Below are positions 1 to 5,488 of a stretch of 6,092 nt of DNA, in pieces. A program made the translations under genes and the position numbers. The stretch is from JAGNRR01 sp964409905 (GTDB taxonomy: Bacteria > Bacteroidota > Bacteroidia > Chitinophagales > Chitinophagaceae). Each line of letters starts with the position of its first letter. Positions within the stretch are counted from its first letter, which is position 1. Location of the stretch: positions 1-6,092 of the forward strand of contig CAYPET010000047.1 of NCBI GenBank assembly GCA_964409905.1. Reading direction: 5' to 3'. The notes beneath the pieces are model-generated. The model had not been told where the DNA came from. It searched no databases and saw nothing but the letters and a program-made list of their open reading frames with translations.

Positions 1-2078
1 GTCAAACAAGCTCATTAGAAGAAGTTTCTCGTAAAATTTTTAGTGCACATTTTGGCCAATTAGCTGCAATTTTCTTATGGATTAGTGGTATGCATTTCCA
101 TGGTGCATATTTCTCAAACTATTCTGCTTGGTTATCAGATCCAATTGGTATTAAACAAAGTTCACAAGTTGTTTGGCCAATTGTAGGTCAAGAAATATTA
201 AATGCAGACGTTGGAGGAAATTTCCAAGGTGTACAAACAACATCTGGTTGGTTCCAAATGTGGCGTGCAGAAGGGATTACAAGTGAAGTTGAATTATACT
301 GGATTGCTATTGGTGGATTAATTATGTCAGCATTAATGCTTTTTGCTGGTTGGTTCCACTATCATAAAGCTGCTCCAAAATTAGAATGGTTCCAAAATGC
401 GGAATCAATGATGAATCATCATTTAGCTGGTTTATTAGGCTTAGGTTGTTTATCATGGTCAGGTCATCAAATTCATATCGCATTACCAATTAATAAATTA
501 TTAGATGCTGGTGTTTCACCTCAAGAAATTCCATTACCTCATGAATTTTTAATTAATCGTGAATTAATGGCACAATTATATCCTAGTTTTGGAAAAGGGT
601 TAGCACCATTTTTCAGTGGTAATTGGAGTGAATATTCTGATTTCTTAACATTTAAGGGTGGGTTAAATCCTGTGACAGGTGGCTTATGGTTAAGTGACAT
701 AGCTCATCACCATTTAGCATTAGCTGTTTTATTTATTATTGCAGGTCATATGTACCGTACTAATTGGGGTATTGGTCACAGTATGAAAGAAATTTTAGAA
801 GCTCATAAAGGTCCATTTACAGGTGAAGGCCATAAAGGCTTATATGAAATTTTAACAACTTCATGGCATGCTCAATTAGCAATTAACTTAGCAATGGTGG
901 GTTCGTTAAGTATTATTGTAGCACATCATATGTATGCAATGCCTCCATACCCATATATAGCAACTGATTACGCAACACAATTATCATTATTTACACATCA
1001 TATGTGGATTGGTGGCTTCTGTGTTACTGGTGGAGCTGCACATGGAGCAATTTTCATGGTACGTGATTATACACCGGCGAATAATTATAATAATTTATTA
1101 GATCGTGTTTTAAGACACCGTGATGCAATTATTTCTCACTTAAATTGGGTTTGTATTTTCTTAGGTTGTCACGCTTTTGGATTCTATATCCATAATGATA
1201 CAATGCGTGCTTTAGGTCGACCACAAGATATGTTCTCAGATAAAGCTATTCAATTACAACCAATTTTTGCACAATGGATTCAAAATATTCATTTGTTAGC
1301 ACCTGGAACAACAGCGCCAAATGCTTTAGCTACTACAAGTTATGCTTTTGGTGGGGATGTTGTTGAAATTGGAGGTAAAATTGCTATGATGCCTATTAAA
1401 TTAGGTACTGCTGATTTTATGGTACACCATATTCATGCTTTTACTATTCATGTAACAGTATTAATTTTATTAAAAGGTGTTCTATATGCCCGTAGTTCAA
1501 AATTAATTCCAGATAAAGCGAATTTAGGCTTCCGATTCCCGTGTGATGGACCTGGTCGTGGTGGTACTTGTCAAAGTTCAAGTTGGGATCACGTATTCTT
1601 AGGCTTATTCTGGATGTATAACTCAATTTCAGTTGTAATTTTCCATTTTAGTTGGAAAATGCAATCAGATGTATGGGGAACAGTAACACCTGATGGAAGT
1701 ATCTCACATATCACAGGTGGAAACTTTGCTCAAAGTTCAATTACAATTAACGGTTGGTTACGTGATTTCTTATGGTCACAAGCATCACAAGTAATTCAAT
1801 CATATGGTTCAGCATCATCAGCTTATGGTTTAATTTTCTTAGGAGCACACTTTATTTGGGCATTTAGTTTAATGTTCTTATTTAGTGGTCGTGGTTACTG
1901 GCAAGAATTAATTGAATCAATTGTATGGGCACATAATAAATTAAACTTTGCTCCAGCAATTCAACCACGTGCGTTAAGCATCACACAAGGTCGAGCAGTT
2001 GGTTTAGCACACTATTTATTAGGTGGTATTGGTACTACTTGGGCGTTCTTCTTAGCACGTTCATTATCAATTACTTAA
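1..2078 (+). CDS. psaA: Photosystem I P700 chlorophyll a apoprotein A1 (5'-truncated by window edge)
   Basis: PsaA is one half of the thylakoid photosystem I core. It binds P700, the primary electron acceptors and antenna chlorophylls. The reading frame is already open at the window edge: its first complete codon is at 3, reading QTSSLEEVSRK, a known internal PsaA stretch. The Met at 90 (GMHFHGAY) is therefore internal and not the start. About 691 residues are visible, and the family is usually about 750, so roughly 60 N-terminal residues lie upstream. The FX iron-sulfur motif FPCDGPGRGGTC is at 1536-1571, with cluster cysteines at 1542-1544 and 1569-1571. The likely P700 axial histidine is in the LGAHF context at 1848-1850, followed by the SGRGYWQELIE region near the phylloquinone site. 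Many His-rich membrane helices are present, and 11 are expected for the family. The protein ends LARSLSIT and stops with TAA at 2076-2078. No frameshift or missing key residue is seen. psaB follows after 107 bases on the same strand, the usual psaA-psaB arrangement. Confidence 0.99.
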   Translation, partial: QTSSLEEVSRKIFSAHFGQLAAIFLWISGMHFHGAYFSNYSAWLSDPIGIKQSSQVVWPIVGQEILNADVGGNFQGVQTTSGWFQMWRAEGITSEVELYWIAIGGLIMSALMLFAGWFHYHKAAPKLEWFQNAESMMNHHLAGLLGLGCLSWSGHQIHIALPINKLLDAGVSPQEIPLPHEFLINRELMAQLYPSFGKGLAPFFSGNWSEYSDFLTFKGGLNPVTGGLWLSDIAHHHLALAVLFIIAGHMYRTNWGIGHSMKEILEAHKGPFTGEGHKGLYEILTTSWHAQLAINLAMVGSLSIIVAHHMYAMPPYPYIATDYATQLSLFTHHMWIGGFCVTGGAAHGAIFMVRDYTPANNYNNLLDRVLRHRDAIISHLNWVCIFLGCHAFGFYIHNDTMRALGRPQDMFSDKAIQLQPIFAQWIQNIHLLAPGTTAPNALATTSYAFGGDVVEIGGKIAMMPIKLGTADFMVHHIHAFTIHVTVLILLKGVLYARSSKLIPDKANLGFRFPCDGPGRGGTCQSSSWDHVFLGLFWMYNSISVVIFHFSWKMQSDVWGTVTPDGSISHITGGNFAQSSITINGWLRDFLWSQASQVIQSYGSASSAYGLIFLGAHFIWAFSLMFLFSGRGYWQELIESIVWAHNKLNFAPAIQPRALSITQGRAVGLAHYLLGGIGTTWAFFLARSLSIT
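730..757 (+). repeat. 28-base identity shared with psaB (copy in psaA)
   Basis: Bases 730-757 are identical to 3030-3057 in psaB. Both encode the conserved membrane-helix segment FIIAGHMYR, in the same codon phase. PsaA and PsaB are ancient paralogues, so protein identity is expected here. The exact match at every synonymous site is more than the protein requires, although the narrow codon choice of this genome makes it easier. Confidence 0.8.
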
Positions 2079-2121
2079 ACTTTAATTTTAAGGACTAAAA
2101 TTCTAAAAACGTTAAAGTTTA
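2076..2121 (+). promoter_or_regulatory. Nested inverted repeat in the psaA-psaB spacer
   Basis: The sequence directly shows an outer 10-bp perfect inverted repeat (TAAACTTTAA at 2076-2085 with TTAAAGTTTA at 2112-2121). Inside it is a 7-bp one (AATTTTA at 2084-2090 with TAAAATT at 2096-2102) around the five-base loop AGGAC. The two stems share bases 2084-2085, so at full length they compete slightly. The outer arm begins at the psaA stop codon. In plastids, stem-loops between co-transcribed genes commonly protect or define processed mRNA ends, so this could be a psaA 3' processing or stability element. That role is inferred. The spacer is AT-rich, so part of the pairing could be chance. Confidence 0.45.
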
Positions 2122-2185
2122 CAAAGTCTCGAAAATTTTCATTTTATTTACAACTATAAATTATATAAAAAGGCATCTGAAGATT

Positions 2186-4387
2186 ATGGCAACTAAATTT
2201 CCAAAGTTTAGCCAAGCCCTTGCACAAGATCCAGCAACTCGACGAATTTGGTACGGTATAGCTACAGCTCATGATTTAGAAGCACATGATGGTATGACAG
2301 AAGAAAATTTATACCAAAAGATTTTTGCTTCTCATTTTGGCCATTTAGCTATTATTTTCCTTTGGACCGCTGGAAACTTATTCCATGTTGCATGGCAAGG
2401 GAATTTTGAACAATGGGTAACAAAACCCTTAAAAACAAAACCAATTGCACACTCAATTTGGGATCCACATTTTGGTGAGTCAGCATTAAAAGCATTCAGT
2501 AAAGGAAACACATATCCAGTTAATATTACTTTTGCCGGTGTATATCAATGGTGGTATACAATTGGTTTTAGAACAAATCAAGAACTTTATGCAGGTTCAA
2601 TTGGTTTATTATTATTATCATGTGTATTATTATTTGCTGGCTGGTTACACTTACAACCTAAATTCCGTCCAAGTTTATCTTGGTTTAAAAATAATGAATC
2701 ACGTTTAAATCATCATTTATCAGGTTTATTAGGTGTAAGTTCATTAGCTTGGACTGGACATATTGTTCACGTAGCAATTCCAGTATCACGTGGAGTACAT
2801 GTTGGTTGGGATAATTTTTTAACAACTCCTCCACACCCAGCTGGTTTAACTCCATTTTTCTCAGGAAATTGGACAGTATATGCGGAAAATCCAGATAGTG
2901 CAAGTCACGTTTATGGAACGTCAGAAGGTGCAGGGACTGCAATTCTAACGTTCTTAGGTGGATTCCATCCACAAACACAATCATTATGGTTAACTGATAT
3001 TGCTCATCATCAACTTGCAATTGCAGTTGTATTTATTATTGCAGGTCATATGTACCGAACAAACTTTGGTATTGGCCATAATATGAAAGAAATTCTTGAT
3101 GCACACCGTCCTCCAGGAGGTCGTTTAGGAGCAGGTCATGTAGGCTTGTTTGAAACAATCACGAATTCCTTACATATGCAATTAGGTTTAGCATTAGCGG
3201 CGTTAGGTGTAGCAACATCATTAACCGCTCAACATATGTATGCTTTAACACCATATGCATATTTATCAAAAGACTTTACAACAGAAGCTGCTCTATACAC
3301 GCATCATCAATATATTGCAGGTTTCTTAATGGTAGGAGCTTTTGCTCACGGTGCAATTTTCTTCGTACGTGACTATGATCCAGAATTAAATAAGAATAAT
3401 GTATTAGCTCGTATGCTTGAGCATAAAGAAGCTATTATTTCACATTTAAGTTGGGTGTCATTATTCTTAGGTTTCCATACATTAGGATTATACATTCATA
3501 ATGATACGGTTGTAGCTTTTGGACAACCAGAAAAACAAATATTGTTTGAACCAGTTTTTGCTGAATATATTCAAGCAGCATCGGGTAAAGCAGTTTATCA
3601 ATTTAATGTTTTATTATCATCATCGACTAGTCCTGCAACCGTTGCAGGTAATCAAGTATGGTTACCAGGTTGGTTAGAAGCCATTAATAATGATAAAAAT
3701 GATTTATTCTTAACAATTGGTCCTGGTGATTTCTTAGTTCATCATGCTATTGCCTTAGGTTTACATGTAACTGCGTTAATTTTAGTAAAAGGTGCATTAG
3801 ATGCACGTGGTTCAAAATTAATGCCAGATAAAAAAGATTTTGGTTATAGTTTCCCTTGTGATGGTCCAGGTCGTGGGGGTACATGTGATATTTCAGCATG
3901 GGATGCATTCTATTTAGCAATGTTCTGGATGTTAAACACAATTGGTTGGGTAACATTCTACTGGCATTGGAAACATATGACAATTTGGGGAGGTAACCCA
4001 GGTCAATTTAATGAATCGTCAAATTATATCATGGGCTGGTTACGTGATTACTTATGGTTAAATTCATCACCGTTAATTAATGGTTATAATCCATTTGGTA
4101 TGAATAATTTATCTGTATGGTCATGGATGTTCTTATTTGGACATTTAATTTGGGCAACTGGTTTTATGTTCTTAATTTCATGGCGTGGTTATTGGCAAGA
4201 ATTAATTGAAACGTTAGTATGGGCACATGAACGTACTCCACTAGCAAACTTAATTCGTTGGCGTGATAAACCTGTAGCATTATCAATTGTTCAAGCTCGT
4301 TTAGTAGGTTTAGTTCACTTCTCAGTAGGTTATATTTTAACTTATGCGGCATTTGTAATTGCCTCTACATCAGGTAAATACGGGTAA
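2186..4387 (+). CDS. psaB: Photosystem I P700 chlorophyll a apoprotein A2
   Basis: PsaB is the partner of PsaA in the photosystem I reaction-centre heterodimer in the thylakoid membrane. The gene is complete at 733 residues, the usual length for the family (about 734). The start is set by the conserved N-terminus MATKFPKFSQALAQDP and the family length. The upstream Shine-Dalgarno match is weak: AAGG at 2170-2173 is 12 bases away and GAAG at 2179-2182 is very close. The FX motif FPCDGPGRGGTC is present with Cys558 and Cys567, which pair with the two PsaA cysteines to hold the shared 4Fe-4S cluster. His653 in the LFGHLIWA context is the likely P700 axial ligand, followed by SWRGYWQELIETLVWAHE. 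The conserved helix LAIAVVFIIAGHMYRTNFGIGH is at about residues 278-299. The C-terminus is ASTSGKYG with TAA at 4385-4387. It is probably co-transcribed with psaA, and a strong hairpin lies 19 bases after its stop. Confidence 0.99.
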   Translation: MATKFPKFSQALAQDPATRRIWYGIATAHDLEAHDGMTEENLYQKIFASHFGHLAIIFLWTAGNLFHVAWQGNFEQWVTKPLKTKPIAHSIWDPHFGESALKAFSKGNTYPVNITFAGVYQWWYTIGFRTNQELYAGSIGLLLLSCVLLFAGWLHLQPKFRPSLSWFKNNESRLNHHLSGLLGVSSLAWTGHIVHVAIPVSRGVHVGWDNFLTTPPHPAGLTPFFSGNWTVYAENPDSASHVYGTSEGAGTAILTFLGGFHPQTQSLWLTDIAHHQLAIAVVFIIAGHMYRTNFGIGHNMKEILDAHRPPGGRLGAGHVGLFETITNSLHMQLGLALAALGVATSLTAQHMYALTPYAYLSKDFTTEAALYTHHQYIAGFLMVGAFAHGAIFFVRDYDPELNKNNVLARMLEHKEAIISHLSWVSLFLGFHTLGLYIHNDTVVAFGQPEKQILFEPVFAEYIQAASGKAVYQFNVLLSSSTSPATVAGNQVWLPGWLEAINNDKNDLFLTIGPGDFLVHHAIALGLHVTALILVKGALDARGSKLMPDKKDFGYSFPCDGPGRGGTCDISAWDAFYLAMFWMLNTIGWVTFYWHWKHMTIWGGNPGQFNESSNYIMGWLRDYLWLNSSPLINGYNPFGMNNLSVWSWMFLFGHLIWATGFMFLISWRGYWQELIETLVWAHERTPLANLIRWRDKPVALSIVQARLVGLVHFSVGYILTYAAFVIASTSGKYG
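3030..3057 (+). repeat. 28-base identity shared with psaA (copy in psaB)
   Basis: This is the second copy of the exact direct repeat at 730-757, encoding FIIAGHMYR in PsaB. The copies are 2300 bases apart in direct orientation, so recombination between them would fuse psaA to psaB and delete the region between. There is no sign that this has happened here, since both genes are intact. Confidence 0.8.
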
Positions 4388-4406
4388 AAAATGGTAAATA
4401 AACTTT

Positions 4407-4436
4407 TTTAGTAACAGAAAAAATTCTGTTACTAAA
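4407..4436 (+). terminator. Strong stem-loop at the psaB 3' end
   Basis: A perfect 13-bp inverted repeat is visible: TTTAGTAACAGAA at 4407-4419 pairs with TTCTGTTACTAAA at 4424-4436 around an AAAA loop at 4420-4423. It starts 19 bases after the psaB stop. No long U tract follows, only TTT at 4437-4439 and TTTT a little further on. In plastids such structures usually act as mRNA 3'-end processing and stability elements more than as efficient terminators, so this is the likely 3' end of psaA-psaB mRNA. It is the longest perfect stem I found in the window. Confidence 0.75.
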
Positions 4437-4494
4437 TTTAACCTTTTAGAATTGAATAAGTTAAAAAGATGCCGAAAAAAAATTTTCTAAAACG

Positions 4495-4523
4495 TTGCGT
4501 TTCATTTAAATTATTATTAAAAT
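4495..4523 (+). promoter_or_regulatory. Possible bacterial-type promoter for trnT
   Basis: TTGCGT at 4495-4500 (matching the first three bases of the -35 consensus) is separated by exactly 17 bases from TAAAAT at 4518-4523 (five of six matches to TATAAT). Transcription would start near 4530, about 48 bases before the tRNA, which suits a plastid tRNA gene placed after a 3' hairpin. The -35 match is weak and -10-like words are common in such AT-rich sequence, so this is only a candidate. Confidence 0.3.
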
Positions 4524-4577
4524 GTTAAGAGTATTCTCTTACTCAAATTAATATTCTAACTTCAAAATATAAAATTT

Positions 4578-4649
4578 GCTGGTGTAGCTCAATGGTAGAG
4601 CAACGGATTTGTAATCCGTAGGTTGGGGGTTCAAATCCCTTCACCAGCT
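4578..4649 (+). tRNA. trnT-UGU: tRNA-Thr (anticodon UGU)
   Basis: This is a 72-base cloverleaf for decoding ACN threonine codons, especially ACA. The acceptor stem GCTGGTG (4578-4584) pairs fully with CACCAGC (4642-4648), with T4649 as the discriminator base. The D arm is GCTC / AATGGTA loop / GAGC (4587-4601). The anticodon stem ACGGA/TCCGT (4603-4607 and 4615-4619) encloses the loop TTTGTAA with anticodon TGT at 4610-4612. The variable region is AGGTT. The T arm has GGGGG / TTCAAAT / CCCTT (4625-4641), in which the two outer pairs are G-U. No 3' CCA is encoded, as is usual in plastids. There is no intron. It sits between psaB and ycf3 on the same strand. Confidence 0.97.
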
Positions 4650-4669
4650 ATTGAAACAAAATATCTAAA

Positions 4670-4703
4670 TAAATAATATAAGATATCTCTTTTATATTAT
4701 TTA
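4670..4703 (+). terminator. AT-rich stem-loop between trnT and ycf3
   Basis: Bases 4670-4683 pair with 4690-4703 over 14 consecutive positions, 13 Watson-Crick and one G-U at 4682/4691, around the six-base loop TATCTC. It lies 20 bases after the tRNA 3' end. It could stop or slow transcription from trnT, protect an RNA end, or form in the ycf3 leader. The stem is nearly all A-T pairs, so it is less stable than its length suggests. The function is inferred. Confidence 0.45.
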
Positions 4704-4712
4704 AATATAAAC

Positions 4713-4718
4713 TATAAT
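4713..4718 (+). promoter_or_regulatory. Possible -10 box upstream of ycf3
   Basis: A perfect TATAAT lies 68 bases before the ycf3 start codon and just after the 4670-4703 hairpin, so transcription could start near 4725. There is no convincing TTGACA-like element 16-19 bases upstream, where the sequence is the right arm of the hairpin. In such AT-rich DNA a single TATAAT can easily arise by chance. Confidence 0.22.
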
Positions 4719-4774
4719 TATCTTAAAATAAATTATTAACCAGAAAAGAAAAAAAATTTTATTTTTAAGACTCT

Positions 4775-4780
4775 AAGGAA
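4775..4780 (+). promoter_or_regulatory. Shine-Dalgarno sequence of ycf3
   Basis: AAGGAA lies six bases before the ATG at 4787. Its AAGGA core complements the anti-Shine-Dalgarno end of plastid 16S rRNA. It is the clearest ribosome binding site in the window and supports the chosen ycf3 start. psaB and atpB have only weak or absent matches. Confidence 0.7.
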
Positions 4781-4786
4781 ATATTT

Positions 4787-5317
4787 ATGGGAAATTTTAT
4801 TGATAAAACCTTTACAGTAATCGCTGATATTTTATTAAAGGTTTTACCTGCAAGTAAACAGGAAAAACAAGCTTTTTCTTATTATCGAGCAGGTATGGCG
4901 GCACAATCACAAGGTAAATATGCTGAAGCCCTTGAAAATTATTATGAAGCTTTACAAGTTGAAGAAGATCCCTACGATCGCAGTTATACGTTATATAATA
5001 TTGGATTGATTTATGGTAATATTGGAAACAATTCACAAGCTTTAGAGTATTATCATCAAGCATTGGAATTAAACTCAAACTTACCACAAGCATTAAATAA
5101 TATAGCCGTGATTTATCATTCGTCAGGGTTAAATACAATAACAATGATAAATGAAGAAATTGATGATTTACAACAAGCCGAATATCGTGCCTTAGCAACC
5201 GAATTTTTTGATAAAGCAGGTGACTATTGGCGACAAGCTCTTAAATTAGCACCTGATAATTATCCAGGTGCACGAAATTGGTTAAAAGTAAGTGGGCGTT
5301 TATTTGAGGAAAATTAA
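4787..5317 (+). CDS. ycf3: Photosystem I assembly protein Ycf3 (TPR protein)
   Basis: Ycf3 is a thylakoid-associated TPR protein, not a photosystem subunit. It is known to be required for photosystem I assembly, where it interacts with PsaA/PsaD-type subunits. The protein is 176 residues, slightly longer than the roughly 168-173 common in the family. The N-terminus MGNFIDKTFTVIADILLKVLP is the family signature (land plants usually have a PRSR- or ENFIDKTFT-type start). TPR 1 is at about residues 31-64 (YYRAGMAAQSQGKYAEALENYYEAL). TPR 2 is at about 68-101 (LYNIGLIYGNIGNNSQALEYYHQAL). TPR 3 begins at about 102 (ALNNIAVIYHSSG) and resumes at about 139 (EFFDKAGDYWRQALKLAPDN), split by an acidic segment at about 115-138. 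There is no signal peptide. Unlike land-plant ycf3 it has no introns. The start is supported by AAGGAA six bases upstream. It lies close to its functional partners psaA-psaB, separated by trnT. Confidence 0.97.
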   Translation: MGNFIDKTFTVIADILLKVLPASKQEKQAFSYYRAGMAAQSQGKYAEALENYYEALQVEEDPYDRSYTLYNIGLIYGNIGNNSQALEYYHQALELNSNLPQALNNIAVIYHSSGLNTITMINEEIDDLQQAEYRALATEFFDKAGDYWRQALKLAPDNYPGARNWLKVSGRLFEEN

Positions 5318-5333
5318 AACAATAAATCGAATT

Positions 5334-5359
5334 AATAAAATCTTTAGAAATATTTTATT
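5334..5359 (+). terminator. Stem-loop after ycf3
   Basis: AATAAAAT at 5334-5341 pairs perfectly with ATTTTATT at 5352-5359 (8 bp) around a 10-base loop, starting 17 bases after the ycf3 stop. All pairs are A-T, so it is a weak structure. Its position just past the stop suits an mRNA 3'-end element, but this is inferred. Confidence 0.35.
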
Positions 5360-5366
5360 CAAGAAT

Positions 5367-5388
5367 TATAATTATTTTGTTGTACAAT
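5367..5388 (+). promoter_or_regulatory. Possible -10 boxes upstream of atpB
   Basis: Two -10-like words lie in the ycf3-atpB spacer: a perfect TATAAT at 5367-5372 and TACAAT (five of six) at 5383-5388. Possible -35 partners are poor: TTAGAA at 5344-5349 is 17 bases upstream of the first, and TTCAAG at 5358-5363 is 19 bases upstream of the second. Either would give an atpB leader of roughly 90-110 bases. The gene following a 3' hairpin would be expected to have its own promoter, but this assignment is tentative. Confidence 0.25.
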
Positions 5389-5417
5389 GATACATAGTTA
5401 ATTTGTTTTAGATTTAT

Positions 5418-5434
5418 TATTATTTCGAATAATA
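5418..5434 (+). repeat. Palindrome in the atpB leader
   Basis: TATTATT (5418-5424) and AATAATA (5428-5434) form a perfect 7-bp inverted repeat around the three bases TCG. It is 54 bases before the atpB start and would be in the 5' leader of a transcript starting at the candidate promoter upstream. It could be a small hairpin or a protein-binding site. With only A-T pairs in the stem, chance is also possible. Confidence 0.35.
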
Positions 5435-5461
5435 CATCAAATTCCGAAAGTATATTTATTC

Positions 5462-5473
5462 TTAAATATTTAA
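5462..5473 (+). repeat. 12-base perfect palindrome close to the atpB start
   Basis: TTAAATATTTAA reads the same on both strands and ends 15 bases before the atpB ATG. No Shine-Dalgarno match is present between it and the start, so translation probably relies on an unstructured AU-rich leader or a bound factor. It contains only A and T and may be incidental. Confidence 0.3.
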
Positions 5474-5488
5474 ATATGTTAAGTCAAA

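Noticed and set aside
90..92. ATG at 90 as the psaA start
   Set aside because: The frame is open and clearly PsaA-like upstream to the window edge (SLEEVSRKIFSAHFGQL), so this Met is internal.
1444..1626. Antisense open frame of 60 codons inside psaA
   Set aside because: It lies fully opposite a highly conserved psaA region that includes the FX motif. The translated product has no recognisable motif and the TTA-rich codon bias of psaA explains the open frame.
2131..2140. Perfect palindrome GAAAATTTTC in the psaA-psaB spacer
   Set aside because: It is short, has no loop and is mostly A/T. Self-complementary words of this type are expected in a spacer this AT-rich.
2685..4352. Three antisense open frames inside psaB (2685-3020, 3747-3983, 4164-4352)
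   Set aside because: They are shadows of psaB. Their products are Leu/His-rich from reversed TTA and ATG codons, with no ribosome binding site or known domain.
4490..4502. 5-bp stem AAACG/CGTTT with a three-base loop after psaB
   Set aside because: It is too short to claim as a structure and is overshadowed by the 13-bp hairpin at 4407-4436.
4812..5198. Antisense open frame of 128 codons opposite ycf3
   Set aside because: It is the longest antisense frame, but it is fully contained within the conserved ycf3 gene, its product is low-complexity Leu/Tyr/His-rich, and no promoter or Shine-Dalgarno sequence is evident.
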